A stretch of DNA of 64,000 nt from an uncultured Pseudomonadota bacterium (GCA_902597385.1 CACJXQ010000004.1:1-64000), one strand, 5' to 3'. Shown: positions 38,764-50,984, counted from the first letter of the stretch. A program made the numbers and translations. The notes: generated from the sequence alone by a model not told the origin.

Positions 38764-40320
38764 TTAGTTAACCTGGCGTTCTTTTCCCTCCCAAAAAGGT
38801 TTTCTCAGTTCTGTTTTTAGTACCTTTCCAGGGCCTGATAGGGGTAGTGCCTCTGTTCGATAACTTATGCTCCTAGGACACTTGTAATCTGCAATAAGTT
38901 TCCTGCAATGACTGATTAGATCTTCGGTGGATGGGTTAGCGCCCTCTCTAGGTACCACAATAGCGTGAACGCTTTCGCCCCATTTGTCATCAGGTATTCC
39001 AATTACTGCGCACTGAGCAACGTCGTTATGTTCGTATAAAGCGTTTTCTACTTCGGTGGAATAAATATTTTCGCCACCTGAAATAATCATGTCTTTCAAT
39101 CTATCGCTTATGAAGATGAATCCGCCTTCATCCATATGAGCGGCATCGCCGGTATGTAGCCAGCCATCTTTTACGGTTTTAGCGGTCAGCTCATCCTGCC
39201 CCCAGTAGCCCTTCATGATATTTGGCCCTTTGGCTATAATCTCGCCGATCTGTCCTCGAGGAACTTCCTCTCCGCTTTCGTCAACAATTTTTAATTCAAC
39301 CGCGGGCATCGCTCTGCCGGCAGATTTCATTCTTCCCTGGTTTTGGTTTGAGGTATTATGGTACTTGGAATCGAGGGCTGTCAGCAACGGTGCAGATTCA
39401 GTTTGTCCATAAAGTTGGAAACACTTAACCCAGGGAAATTTGTTTACAAGATCGTGAGCTACCGCTTCTGGCATAGGGGACGCGCCGTAATACAGTCTCT
39501 GCAAACTAGAGAAATCGAAATCTTTAAAATTGGGCTGTTCCAATAACATTTGAATCATTGTGGGCACTAAAATAATGTCGCTTATTTTGTGGTCTTGAAT
39601 CGCTTGTGCACAAAGTGCGGGCTCAAAACGAGGTATAAAAATATGTTTCCCACCGATATGAGTGACCATATATACATATAGGGCATCCGCTATATGAAAC
39701 ATTGGGGCAGCATGAAGATATACGGACTCCTCTGTCATGTCGATAATTGAGAGGAACTGCAGTGTGTTAGACACATGGTTTCCGTGTGTTAGCATTACCC
39801 CTTTCGATCTTCCGGTAGTTCCACCCGTATAGAAAATTCCAGAAACATCATCTTGAGATGATTGTTTTTCAGGGCATTCTGTTTGGTCGTCTGCGAGTCC
39901 GTCTACATGCGTTTTAGCCGACTTGACCGAACCGTCCATGCCGATTATCTGAAGCTGATGATCCACACTCTCAACAACTTCCAAGGCGATATTCTCAAAC
40001 GTTTTATCCACACAAATGATTCGTGTATCGGAGTCGGCTACGGCGAAGGCAATTTCTGCCGATGACCACCGATGATTAAGAGGTACCACAATCCCGCCAG
40101 CCCATGGCACAGCGAATAATAGTTCCATGTAGCGATCAGAGTTAAGTGCTAAAACCCCAACCCTGTCTTTTTCCTTTAACCCGAGAGCCTTAAGTCCTGA
40201 GGCGAGACGGGCAATTCGAGACGCTAGTTCTTCCCAGGTGTGGGTTCTGTTCCCATCTATAGACGCTACTGCAGTAGGACGTTGTTGTCGGTTTCGCAAA
40301 AGTGGTTGAGTTACTCTCAT
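38764..40320 (-). CDS. Long-chain-fatty-acid--CoA ligase/acyl-CoA synthetase
   Basis: GIFYTGGTTGRSKGVMLTHGN, QLYGQTESAP, GWLHTGDAAHMDEGGFIFISDRLKDMIISGGENIYSTEVENAL. Confidence 0.95.
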   Translation of the reverse strand: MRVTQPLLRNRQQRPTAVASIDGNRTHTWEELASRIARLASGLKALGLKEKDRVGVLALNSDRYMELLFAVPWAGGIVVPLNHRWSSAEIAFAVADSDTRIICVDKTFENIALEVVESVDHQLQIIGMDGSVKSAKTHVDGLADDQTECPEKQSSQDDVSGIFYTGGTTGRSKGVMLTHGNHVSNTLQFLSIIDMTEESVYLHAAPMFHIADALYVYMVTHIGGKHIFIPRFEPALCAQAIQDHKISDIILVPTMIQMLLEQPNFKDFDFSSLQRLYYGASPMPEAVAHDLVNKFPWVKCFQLYGQTESAPLLTALDSKYHNTSNQNQGRMKSAGRAMPAVELKIVDESGEEVPRGQIGEIIAKGPNIMKGYWGQDELTAKTVKDGWLHTGDAAHMDEGGFIFISDRLKDMIISGGENIYSTEVENALYEHNDVAQCAVIGIPDDKWGESVHAIVVPREGANPSTEDLISHCRKLIADYKCPRSISYRTEALPLSGPGKVLKTELRKPFWEGKERQVN

Positions 40321-40340
40321 TACTAAATTTCCTTTTCTAT

Positions 40341-41333
40341 TTATATCTCGTCAAAGTGAGATTTCGTCTCCGCTACTAAAGTTTCAACTATTGTACCAGT
40401 GCCTTCGATTTTATGGATTCCATCAACAGATTTGCCAGCGTAAAATGGTAATTCGTCTTCATTACCAGTGAAGCTACTGATAGGTGGGAAAACAGAGTAT
40501 TTTGGTACACTCATCGTTCTGTTAGAGCCCAGTTCTATTTGTCCTATTGTTTCACCTTCATCCGTTCTGTCACCTTCTTCGAGGCATCCATTTTGATGCC
40601 AGCTTTCATAGAGTGGTGTCTTTATCACTCTGTGTTTCGCATTTTTCCAACCCACATCATAGAGATTAGTAAGCACTGTGTCTTCTGCTGAAGAGGATAC
40701 GATTTTTTCCTTGTAGCGAGTAGCTGCCCTAGCTTCAGCGCTCGCAACAAAGCGGGTCCCTAAGGAGACAGCTTGGACTTCCTGCTTGATTAGGGTGGCG
40801 ATTTTCTCTCCCGAGTCGATCCCTCCGGCCGCAATTAACGGGGTTTTTCGTAGTTCACGTCGAGTTTCAGTTATGTAGGATTGTAACTCCAGCTCTCCTT
40901 TAACGTGCCCGCCGGCTTCAGTGCCTTGAATAATAATTGCATCCGCGCCGCAGCTGGTAGCGTAAACTGCCTCCTCGACATTTCCACACTGAATTACCAG
41001 AAAAACGCCTCTTTTGTGAGCGTCCTTGATAAATGGCTGGGGATCGCCCCAAAATAATATAAGAACTTCCACTCCTTCATCAAAGCAGCTGGCGATGTCC
41101 CGACCATCCGACATCGGTAAAATGATATTGGCTCCAAAAGGCTTGAATGTTAATTGCTTGGTTTCCTTGATTAATTGCCCTACTACCTCAGGAGGTAGAC
41201 CTCCAGTCCCCAAAACTCCAAAGCACCCAGATTGGCTCATACTCGCTACCAGTTCGGGGCCCGCAAGGCCTCCACCCATTCCAGCATTCCAGATTGGATA
41301 TTTTGTCTCTAGAGGATTGAATCGCTGTGGCAC
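40341..41333 (-). CDS. Nitronate monooxygenase family protein (2-nitropropane dioxygenase-like)
   Basis: YPIWNAGMGGGLAGPELVASMSQSGCFGVLGTGG, DAIIIQGTEAGGHVKG, PLIAAGGIDSGEKIA, SLGTRFVAS. Confidence 0.92.
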   Translation of the reverse strand: MPQRFNPLETKYPIWNAGMGGGLAGPELVASMSQSGCFGVLGTGGLPPEVVGQLIKETKQLTFKPFGANIILPMSDGRDIASCFDEGVEVLILFWGDPQPFIKDAHKRGVFLVIQCGNVEEAVYATSCGADAIIIQGTEAGGHVKGELELQSYITETRRELRKTPLIAAGGIDSGEKIATLIKQEVQAVSLGTRFVASAEARAATRYKEKIVSSSAEDTVLTNLYDVGWKNAKHRVIKTPLYESWHQNGCLEEGDRTDEGETIGQIELGSNRTMSVPKYSVFPPISSFTGNEDELPFYAGKSVDGIHKIEGTGTIVETLVAETKSHFDEI

Positions 41334-41487
41334 TTTGAAAACCCCATTACCGATGCGCTGTCAAATAGCATATTTCATATTTTTCTAAAATTACGATAAT
41401 TCCTTAAATTTTAGACTAACTCTGAATAGCATAGGTTTAAAAGATTAGGTTGCATTATTATGATTTTAACAGCATATTACCCTAAAT

Positions 41488-41568
41488 CAGCTAGGGGTGC
41501 TGTCGTCGTTTTGACAGCTGAGAATAAACCCTTTGAACCTGAACTAATTAACGTTGGCGTAGGGAAGC
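41488..41568 (+). ncRNA. TPP riboswitch (THI element) aptamer upstream of thiC
   Basis: Conserved blocks aGGGGTGCt...gCTGAGAataaACCCtttGAACCTGAac...GCGTAGGGAAg, ~57 nt upstream of thiC ATG. Confidence 0.96.
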
Positions 41569-41570
41569 GC

Positions 41571-41585
41571 AAGGCTAACAGCCTT
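41571..41585 (+). promoter_or_regulatory. Short hairpin immediately after TPP aptamer, possible expression-platform element
   Basis: aaggct-aac-agcctt 6-bp stem; no following T-run. Confidence 0.35.
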
Positions 41586-41610
41586 CTGAAACCTACCCAT
41601 GTCAGTTTAG

Positions 41611-43506
<1,896 letters not shown>

Positions 43507-43546
43507 TTATATAATTTTTGAAAGTGGTTTTGGGGAGAGAGGAACT

Positions 43547-44287
43547 ATGGGATCAAAAAAAATAGCATTTATAACAGGCGGTGCTCGCGGTTTGGGCTTC
43601 GAGATCGCTAGGCAGCTTGGGCATAAAGGTTATTCGGTATTTATTGGTGCGAGAAATCCAAATAATGCTACTGAAAAAGTTGAATCTCTGAAAGGTGAAG
43701 GTATAGAAACTAGTTATATCGAGTTAGATGTGGGCAACGAAAAGAGCATAGAGAATGCGATAAAAGAGATAAATGAAAAAGTGAGTTATCTAGATGCCTT
43801 TGTGAATAATGCCGGGACCTTCGAAGAAGAGTGGGGTACAAAGCCGAGTCATTTATCCCCCAAAGATTTACGCCGCACTTTTGATGTAAACTTTTTTGGT
43901 CCATTTTTGCTTTTGCGAGGTCTTACCCCCTTAATTAAGAAAAGTGATGCAGGACGGATTGTAAATATTTCCAGTGATATGGGCTCTCTTGAGGGAATAA
44001 ATGATCCTCAATCTATCGTTTATAATGTCATGGGGCCCGCTTATCAAGCTTCGAAGGTGGCATTAAATTCTCTGACAGCATTGTTTGCAAAGGAGCTTAA
44101 GGACACCCCATGTAAAGTAAATTCAGCTTCCCCAGGATGGTGTAGAACCGACATGGGTACAGATGATGCGCCCTTGAGTGTAGAACAAGGTGCCGACACT
44201 CCTGTCTGGCTGGCTACATTAGATGAGGATGGTCCTTCAGGAAAGTTTTTCTCATCTACTCGAAGCCGAGGTGCGATGGAATGGTAA
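43547..44287 (+). CDS. Short-chain dehydrogenase/reductase
   Basis: AFITGGARGLGFEIARQLG, NNAGTFEEEWG, NISSDMGS...YQASKVALN. Confidence 0.94.
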   Translation: MGSKKIAFITGGARGLGFEIARQLGHKGYSVFIGARNPNNATEKVESLKGEGIETSYIELDVGNEKSIENAIKEINEKVSYLDAFVNNAGTFEEEWGTKPSHLSPKDLRRTFDVNFFGPFLLLRGLTPLIKKSDAGRIVNISSDMGSLEGINDPQSIVYNVMGPAYQASKVALNSLTALFAKELKDTPCKVNSASPGWCRTDMGTDDAPLSVEQGADTPVWLATLDEDGPSGKFFSSTRSRGAMEW

Positions 44288-44362
44288 GCAGTGATCCGAG
44301 ATTTGATGAGCATTCAGGAATAGACTAAAACTTAATAATAACAAAGTGTAGGAAGGATCAAA

Positions 44363-45205
44363 ATGAAATTTGGTGCGATAATTTTTGCAACTGATAAAAG
44401 CATTCAACCCATTGAACTAGCAAAAGAAATTGAAGGACGAGGTTTGGATTCGTTTTTCGTTCCGGAGCATACCCATATACCTACTGATACTAGTTCTCCT
44501 TTTTTTCCTGATGGGAAGGTGCCTGATATGTACTTGCGCACCTATGACCCTTTCGTCGTGCTCGGTGCTTGTGCCGCTGTAACAGAAAAGATAAATCTGG
44601 GTACAGGAATTTGTTTGGTCTCTCAAAGACATCCAATAACGTTGGCCAAGGAAGTAGCAACGATAGATAGATTGTCTGATGGCCGCTTTATTTTCGGTAT
44701 AGGGGCTGGTTGGAACCAACCGGAAGTGGAAAACCATGGCGTGCCCTTTGCAAAGCGATGGGCAGTCACTAGGGAAAGGATATTAGCAATGAAACAGATA
44801 TGGACAGAAGAGGAGCCAGAGTTTCACGGAGATTATGTCAATTTTGATAAGATGTGGTCTTATCCAAAACCCATTCAAAAAGGGGGGCCTCCTATATGGA
44901 TTGGTTCTAATTCGAAATACGTCCCTGATCGGATCGCGGAATATGCAGATGGGTGGATCCCCATAGGGGGGAGACCGGGAGGGGGAACCGTAGAAGGTGT
45001 AAAAGAGGCTTGTAGCAAACGAGGTAGAACCTATGAGGACCTCACCTTAGCCTATTTTATGGCTCCTCTTGAAGAAAAAATGATACGCAATCATATGGAG
45101 GAGGGCTATTCTCATTTTGTCTTCGCACTGCCCTCTGAAGGTCGAGACCAAGTACTTCCTGTTCTCGACAATATTGAAAGGATCGCAAATAGTATTCGTT
45201 CTTAG
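44363..45205 (+). CDS. LLM-class (putatively F420-dependent) oxidoreductase
   Basis: FVPEHTHIPTD, LGTGICLVSQRHPITLAKEVATIDRLSDGRFIFGIGAGWNQPEVENHG. Confidence 0.93.
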   Translation: MKFGAIIFATDKSIQPIELAKEIEGRGLDSFFVPEHTHIPTDTSSPFFPDGKVPDMYLRTYDPFVVLGACAAVTEKINLGTGICLVSQRHPITLAKEVATIDRLSDGRFIFGIGAGWNQPEVENHGVPFAKRWAVTRERILAMKQIWTEEEPEFHGDYVNFDKMWSYPKPIQKGGPPIWIGSNSKYVPDRIAEYADGWIPIGGRPGGGTVEGVKEACSKRGRTYEDLTLAYFMAPLEEKMIRNHMEEGYSHFVFALPSEGRDQVLPVLDNIERIANSIRS

Positions 45206-45229
45206 GAATTTTAATTAGGAGGCTATACA

Positions 45230-46243
45230 GTGTTACCCGTAGGTTACTTTCCTTGTACTCAAGACCCGCCCGATGGGAAAAATATTGCTAGAGTGATAGA
45301 TGAGTTGGTTGAGCAAGCCGAGTTATGCGAAGAGACTGGATTCGACGGGTTTTATTTCACCGAGCATCACCAACAAGAGGATGGCTATTTGCCTTCCCCC
45401 GTTCTTCTGTCAGGTATGGTGGGGATGAGAACAAAAAGAATAAAGGTCGGCACCTGTGTTCTACTTTCACCGTTATACCATCCCATACGACTGGCGGAAG
45501 ACATAGCGGTAGTTGATCAAGCGACTAAAGGTAGGATGGTAGCTGCGATGGGGATAGGCTACCAACCCAGTGATTTCGATGCGTTTGGAGTGTCTATTAA
45601 GGAAAGGGCTCTAAGGACTGAAGAGAGTGTGGAAATTCTGAAGAAGGCTTGGACAGGAGAGAGTTTTTCCTACGATAGTAGGTTTCATAATATTAACGAC
45701 GTGAGAGTGACTCCAGCGGCCTATCAGAAGGGGGGGCCGCCTATCTGGCTCGCAGGATGGGTTCCGGCAGGTCTGAAAAGAGCAGGGAAGATGGGGGACG
45801 GTTGGATCGCAGATCCTATCCAATCTCTGAGCGTTATTAAGGACTACGCTAATCAATATAGGGAAGAGGCCGAGAAAAATGGTAAAAAACCGTTCGTAGT
45901 ACTCATGCGCGACTGTGTGATTGGTGATAATTGGAAGAGCTGCGTCGCGAAGAGCGAGCCAACCATGACAACCCACAGATGGTATTATCATTACGGAGCC
46001 TATGTGCAAGATGATCACATTAAAGACATAAAGTCGCCGGAAGAATTAACCTTCGATGTTGCTGCTAAGCAAAGATTGATCGCAGGTTCACCTGACCAAT
46101 GTCTTGAACAATTACAAATGTGGAAGGAAGAGGTCAAACCAGACTATGTAATGTTGAGGATGAAGCAACCTGGAGGCCCTCCTCAGAGCGAAGCATTGGC
46201 AGATATTAAAATGTTTGGTGACCGTGTAATTAAATATTTATAA
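45230..46243 (+). CDS. LLM-class flavin-dependent oxidoreductase
   Basis: FDGFYFTEHHQQEDGYLPSPVLLSGMVGMRTKRIKVGTCVLLSPLYHPIRLAEDIAVVDQATKGRMVAAMGIGY; GTG start after TTAGGAGG. Confidence 0.92.
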   Translation: MLPVGYFPCTQDPPDGKNIARVIDELVEQAELCEETGFDGFYFTEHHQQEDGYLPSPVLLSGMVGMRTKRIKVGTCVLLSPLYHPIRLAEDIAVVDQATKGRMVAAMGIGYQPSDFDAFGVSIKERALRTEESVEILKKAWTGESFSYDSRFHNINDVRVTPAAYQKGGPPIWLAGWVPAGLKRAGKMGDGWIADPIQSLSVIKDYANQYREEAEKNGKKPFVVLMRDCVIGDNWKSCVAKSEPTMTTHRWYYHYGAYVQDDHIKDIKSPEELTFDVAAKQRLIAGSPDQCLEQLQMWKEEVKPDYVMLRMKQPGGPPQSEALADIKMFGDRVIKYL

Positions 46244-46276
46244 ACTTGTAATTAAATAGTTATAAACTTGTAAACA
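46225..46276 (+). repeat. 22-bp tandem duplication spanning a stop codon
   Basis: tgtaattaaatatttataaact (46225-46246) followed by tgtaattaaatagttataaact (46247-46268, one mismatch) and partial third copy tgtaaac. Confidence 0.9.
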
Positions 46277-46294
46277 TACTTTTTTAGACTGGAA

Positions 46295-47260
46295 ATGAAA
46301 AATATGGATTATTTTGAAGATAACTCTTTGTCGATCGGTGTTACCCCCCTAGTAAAACTAAATAGAGTAGTTAGGAGCGACAGAACACTGGTGCTTGCGA
46401 AAATTGAGGGGAGAAATCCTGCTTACTCGGTTAAGTGTCGTATAGGGGCTTCCATGATCTGGGCTGCTGAAAAAAGTGGAGACTTAAAACCGGGGATCGA
46501 GGTGGTAGAACCGACCAGTGGCAATACCGGTATAGCGTTAGCGTTTGTTTGTGCGGCGAAGGGTTATAAGCTTACCCTTACCATGCCTGACAGTATGAGT
46601 CTTGAAAGAAGAAAAGTACTAAAGGCGTTCGGGGCTAACTTAGTACTTACGCCAGGTGCTAAGGGGATGAAAGGGGCAATAAATAAAGCCGAGCAATTGG
46701 TATCAGAAAATCCAGGCAAGTACTACATGCCACAACAATTCTCTAATCCGGCTAATCCTTCTATTCACGAGGAGACCACTGGTCCAGAAATTTGGAAGCA
46801 AACAGATGGTAAGGTAGATGTGTTGGTGTCAGGGGTGGGGACAGGCGGTACTATCACTGGGGTGACCAGATATCTAAAAGAAAAATGTGGAAGGCCAATA
46901 GTTTCAGTAGCAGTAGAGCCTTTTGATAGTTCTGTTATAAGCCAAACCTTAGCGGGGGAACCGGTGGAGCCCGCTCCGCACAAAATTCAAGGGATTGGAG
47001 CGGGCTTTGTCCCTGTCAATCTTGACTTGAAACTCGTTGATAGAGTAGAGCGAGTCAGTAACGAGGAAGCAATCAACATGGGTCGTCGTTTAGCGACGGA
47101 AGAAGGTATCTTTGCTGGCATTTCCTGTGGGGCTGCTGCCGAGGCGGCCTCTAGACTTTCTAACGAAGAGGAGTTTGCCGGGAAAACTATTGTAGTGATT
47201 TTGCCCGATGCAGGGGAACGATATCTTTCCAGTGCTATGTTCGACCATTTAGAAAATTAA
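46295..47260 (+). CDS. cysK: Cysteine synthase (O-acetylserine sulfhydrylase) family PLP enzyme
   Basis: [75 protein letters not shown]. Confidence 0.93.
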   Translation: MKNMDYFEDNSLSIGVTPLVKLNRVVRSDRTLVLAKIEGRNPAYSVKCRIGASMIWAAEKSGDLKPGIEVVEPTSGNTGIALAFVCAAKGYKLTLTMPDSMSLERRKVLKAFGANLVLTPGAKGMKGAINKAEQLVSENPGKYYMPQQFSNPANPSIHEETTGPEIWKQTDGKVDVLVSGVGTGGTITGVTRYLKEKCGRPIVSVAVEPFDSSVISQTLAGEPVEPAPHKIQGIGAGFVPVNLDLKLVDRVERVSNEEAINMGRRLATEEGIFAGISCGAAAEAASRLSNEEEFAGKTIVVILPDAGERYLSSAMFDHLEN

Positions 47261-47268
47261 CCTTTTCG

Positions 47269-48714
47269 CTATCCGGTATTGTTCTTAAACCCCACGAAGA
47301 TATTTCGTTCGCCGCGCCTAATGAGGAGTAAGGCATACTCAGCCACAATCTCATCTCTCAGCAAATTGATGCATTGATTTGGATCCTTTGCAGGCTGATT
47401 GTTTACTTGTACTATGATATCTCCGGGTTCTAGTCCAGCTTTGTCAGCAGCTCCTTCAACTTTTACTTTAGTGACTAGTACGCCCGACTGCTCTTCATTA
47501 ATTCTCAGTCGATTTCTTAAAGCTGGAGTTATTTCAGATAGCTCTATCCCGAGATCACCATCGGCCATGTTTCTTGAGATTCTTGTTCCGTCTTGCTCTC
47601 CTAATCTAGCTTGTTCTTCCAGGGTAACTAATAGAGTTTTATCAATACTGTTTCTAACTAGCTCTAGTTTATAAGCTACACCCGGTTTAGATTTTGCCAC
47701 TAATCTGCTCAGATCATCTGGGGACCTTATGGATTGTTCGTCGAATGCCGTTACGACATCGCCAGCTTTGAGGCCTGCTAGTTGAGCAGGAGTTTTATCT
47801 TGAACTTGTGTTATGAGAACACCGTTTCTGTTTTTTAGTTTTAGCGCTTCGGTAAGGTCTTGATTTAACGCTTGCATATTGATTCCGAGATAGCCTCTTT
47901 TGACATATTTAAAAGTTCTTAAATCTTGTATGATGCGATTGGCATCATTAGAGGGGATCGCGAATCCTATCCCGATATTGCCGCCGGTAGGCGAATAAAT
48001 GGCTGTACTGACTGCTATCACCTTTCCATCCATATTCAAAACAGGTCCTCCAGAATTCCCGCTGTTGATGGGAGCGTCTATCTGGAGGAAGTCATCATAA
48101 CGGCCCATTTTCAAATCACGACCTTTAGCAGAAATAATACCGGAGGTGGCGGTTCCCGTCAGGCCAAACGGACTACCAATGGCCAAGACAGAATCTCCAA
48201 TACGGATAGCGTTTGAGTCTCCGAACTCAATGTGAGGTAAGTTGCTTCCCTCTACTTTGAGAACAGCCAGATCAGAACTTTTATCTAAACCAATTAACTT
48301 GGCTTTTTTTGTTTGAGAATTGGAGAATTTCACAGAAATAGTATCAGCTTCAGCTATTACATGGGCGTTCGTGACAATGAGACCGTCAGCGCTGATCAGG
48401 AATCCGGAACCTATACCCATGCCTGGTGCTCTTCTGTTAGGAGAATGCTCTTGACCAAAGTGTGGACTGTATCCTCTGTGTCTTTTCTTTTGGCTAAAAG
48501 CGTCGTAGGGGGGTATTCCAGTTTGATAGCCTTCGCGTTTAGTTTGAATTTGCACTACGGCTTTACTACTTTCCTCAACAATATCCGCTAAACTACCAGG
48601 GTTTGCGTAGGTGTTTGAAACACCAGATAAAAGGATGAAGATCCAGCAAGCTATATGTTTTGAAGTTATTTTATAGTACTCAAACAGTTCAAAAAGGGGT
48701 GTGCTCTTTGACAT
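47269..48714 (-). CDS. degQ: Do/DegQ-type periplasmic serine endoprotease with two PDZ domains
   Basis: Signal sequence; catalytic triad context TNAHVI, SSDLAVLKV, NSGNSGGPVLN; two PDZ domains (GYLGINMQALNQDL..., GVLVTKVKVEGAADKAGLEPGDIIVQVN). Confidence 0.95.
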   Translation of the reverse strand: MSKSTPLFELFEYYKITSKHIACWIFILLSGVSNTYANPGSLADIVEESSKAVVQIQTKREGYQTGIPPYDAFSQKKRHRGYSPHFGQEHSPNRRAPGMGIGSGFLISADGLIVTNAHVIAEADTISVKFSNSQTKKAKLIGLDKSSDLAVLKVEGSNLPHIEFGDSNAIRIGDSVLAIGSPFGLTGTATSGIISAKGRDLKMGRYDDFLQIDAPINSGNSGGPVLNMDGKVIAVSTAIYSPTGGNIGIGFAIPSNDANRIIQDLRTFKYVKRGYLGINMQALNQDLTEALKLKNRNGVLITQVQDKTPAQLAGLKAGDVVTAFDEQSIRSPDDLSRLVAKSKPGVAYKLELVRNSIDKTLLVTLEEQARLGEQDGTRISRNMADGDLGIELSEITPALRNRLRINEEQSGVLVTKVKVEGAADKAGLEPGDIIVQVNNQPAKDPNQCINLLRDEIVAEYALLLIRRGERNIFVGFKNNTG

Positions 48715-48737
48715 GACATCAAACTCCTATTAAAAGT

Positions 48738-48760
48738 GGCAGAGCTCATTGAGCTCTGCC
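48738..48760. promoter_or_regulatory. Perfect 10-bp inverted repeat in the degQ/response-regulator divergent intergenic region
   Basis: ggcagagctc-att-gagctctgcc. Confidence 0.8.
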
Positions 48761-48769
48761 ATTGGGTTT

Positions 48770-48790
48770 GCCACCCGCTAATTGGGTGGC
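48770..48790. promoter_or_regulatory. Second inverted repeat (7 bp) in the same divergent region
   Basis: gccaccc-gctaatt-gggtggc. Confidence 0.65.
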
Positions 48791-48927
48791 TGGGGGATTG
48801 AAAACAAATATACATAAGCTACGATTACTTCTAGGTGAATGGATTATTAAAAATTTGTAATGTAAGGATCCTTTTTGCCGAAATGATTGTGAGCTAAGGT
48901 TAATTTTTTTGATTGGTATGGTAGCGA

Positions 48928-49602
48928 ATGAAAATACTAGTAGTTGAGGATGACGTAGAAACCCTAGAATTTGTGAAAAAAGGGTTTTTTGAAGAGGGGC
49001 ATTCAGTTGATTCCAGTGCTAATGGCCAGGAAGGGTTGCTTATGGCTAGCACTTCCGATTACGACTTGATAGTTCTCGACAGAATGCTACCTGGTCTTGA
49101 TGGATTGAGCGTCGTCCGAACCTTACGTGCAAATAGTAGCCAGGTCCCCATATTGATTTTAAGCGCCTTGAGTGAGGTGGATCAGAGAGTCGAAGGGTTA
49201 GAGGCGGGCTGTGATGATTATTTAATTAAGCCCTTTGCTTTTAGTGAACTAAAGGCAAGATGTAATATTCTGATGAAGCGCCCAAAGGCATCCGATCAAA
49301 TCACTTTATTAGAGACTACGAGTCTTAAAATGGATCTGGTCAATCGTAAGGTGACTCGCGGTGAGACTGAAATAGATCTGAAACCTAGAGAATTTAGATT
49401 ATTGGAGTTTTTGTTGCGTCATGCTGGCGAGGTGGTGACTCGAACGATGTTGCTAGAACATGTTTGGGATTACCATTTTGATCCTCAAACTAACGTAATA
49501 GATGTGCATATTAGTCGACTAAGAAATAAATTGGATAAAGACTTTTCAAATCAACTATTAGAGACGGTCAGGGGTGCTGGCTATCGTTTATCAAAGGACT
49601 AA
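48928..49602 (+). CDS. OmpR/PhoB-family response regulator
   Basis: Receiver domain MKILVVEDDVETLEFVKKGF, DLIVLDRMLPGLDG, PFAFSELKAR; winged helix EFRLLEFLLRHAGEVVTRTMLLEHVWDYHFDPQTNVIDVHISRLRNKLD. Confidence 0.97.
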   Translation: MKILVVEDDVETLEFVKKGFFEEGHSVDSSANGQEGLLMASTSDYDLIVLDRMLPGLDGLSVVRTLRANSSQVPILILSALSEVDQRVEGLEAGCDDYLIKPFAFSELKARCNILMKRPKASDQITLLETTSLKMDLVNRKVTRGETEIDLKPREFRLLEFLLRHAGEVVTRTMLLEHVWDYHFDPQTNVIDVHISRLRNKLDKDFSNQLLETVRGAGYRLSKD

Positions 49603-49607
49603 ATCCG

Positions 49608-50984
49608 TTGGTGAAGACATTTAGAAAATTATCTCGCACATTGACGTTCAGGCTCACCCTGTACTTTAGTTTTTTCTTGGGCGTTTCCCTAAGCCTATTG
49701 GCCTTATTTTTCTATTGGACATCCATTGGTCTTTTAGTAAGGGAGACTGACGCAGCGCTTACTGCAGAAATTAATTCCTTGGCTGAACAATACAATGAAA
49801 GGGGTTTGGACAGGCTGGCTAATGTAATTAGATTCCGAATAAAGCAAGAAGAGAATCGTAAAACAGATATGGTTTATGCACTAGCAAATCGTAGCGGTCG
49901 AGTTGTTGTGGGCAATTTAGCTGATTGGCCAAAGTTTGTTCTGGATTCGAATGGAAGAACAGAGTTTGGTCATCAATACCAAGGCAAATTAACGAAGACC
50001 AGGGCTAGGGTTTTTCTGCTCCAGGCGGGTGCGACCTTATTGGTCGGGAGAAACATTGAGCAGATAGAGAAGCTTAGAACTACATTTGCTAGATCTATCT
50101 ACGGGGCTATCCTTCTGACGGTGATGCTAGCGATTGTTAGTGCGGTATTTTTAGGCAGAAAAATGTTTGCTCGAATAGAAAGTTTTACTTCTGTGACTAA
50201 AGCTATAATGGAAGGAAAGTTGGATAAGAGAGTGGGGGTGACTGGATCTTTAGATGAATTCGATGTTTTAGCAGCGCATTTAAACTCCATGCTTGATAGA
50301 TTAGAAAATTTGGTATCCGGCGTACGCCACGTTTCTGACAACATTGCGCATGATATGCGGACACCTCTTACTCGTCTCAGGAATAAGATAGAGAGTGTGG
50401 CAAGGCTATCTGAAGGTAAAATCAAATCCGATTTAGAGGAGTGTGTTGCGGAGGCGGATCATATTTTGAAAATGTTTTCGTCTTTACTTCGGATAGCTCG
50501 AATTGAATCTGGTAGTTATGGGGGAACTTTTGAACCAGTAGACTTGAGTGTGGTTGCGACGGACGCCATTGAACTTTATCAAGGTACTGCAGAAGAGAAG
50601 GATGTCGTTATTGTTGGTGAAATCGACTCGATTGTTGCATGTCATGGCGACAGAAACCTCTTGTTTCAGCTAATGGCAAACCTGATTGATAACGCTGTCA
50701 AGTATACCCAAGTGGGTTCTTCCGTTTCCGTGGTGATAAAAAAACAAAATGAAGAAATTTTTATTATTGTGGCAGATGACGGGCCGGGTGTGAAAGAAGA
50801 AGACTATCAGAGGATGTTGGATAGATTCGTTCGCTTGGACCCTAGCAGAAGCCTTTCAGGAAGCGGATTAGGATTAAGTTTGGTTAAAGCGGTAGTTGAA
50901 TTGCACAACGGTGCTCTAGCTTTTTCTGATAACAACCCCGGATTGCGCGTTCAGATAGCGTTTCCTCCATCAACTCTACGTTAG
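49608..50984 (+). CDS. Sensor histidine kinase (HAMP, HisKA, HATPase)
   Basis: TM segments, HAMP-like region, VSDNIAHDMRTPLTRLRNKIE, NLIDNAVKYT, DDGPGV, GSGLGLSLVKAVVELHNG; TTG or GTG (49611) start. Confidence 0.95.
   Translation: MVKTFRKLSRTLTFRLTLYFSFFLGVSLSLLALFFYWTSIGLLVRETDAALTAEINSLAEQYNERGLDRLANVIRFRIKQEENRKTDMVYALANRSGRVVVGNLADWPKFVLDSNGRTEFGHQYQGKLTKTRARVFLLQAGATLLVGRNIEQIEKLRTTFARSIYGAILLTVMLAIVSAVFLGRKMFARIESFTSVTKAIMEGKLDKRVGVTGSLDEFDVLAAHLNSMLDRLENLVSGVRHVSDNIAHDMRTPLTRLRNKIESVARLSEGKIKSDLEECVAEADHILKMFSSLLRIARIESGSYGGTFEPVDLSVVATDAIELYQGTAEEKDVVIVGEIDSIVACHGDRNLLFQLMANLIDNAVKYTQVGSSVSVVIKKQNEEIFIIVADDGPGVKEEDYQRMLDRFVRLDPSRSLSGSGLGLSLVKAVVELHNGALAFSDNNPGLRVQIAFPPSTLR

Noticed and set aside
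44880-45735. Similar poly-G segments (aagggggggcctcct / aagggggggccgcct) in adjacent LLM genes
   Set aside because: Explained by conserved protein motif KGGPPIW in homologous enzymes, not a DNA repeat element
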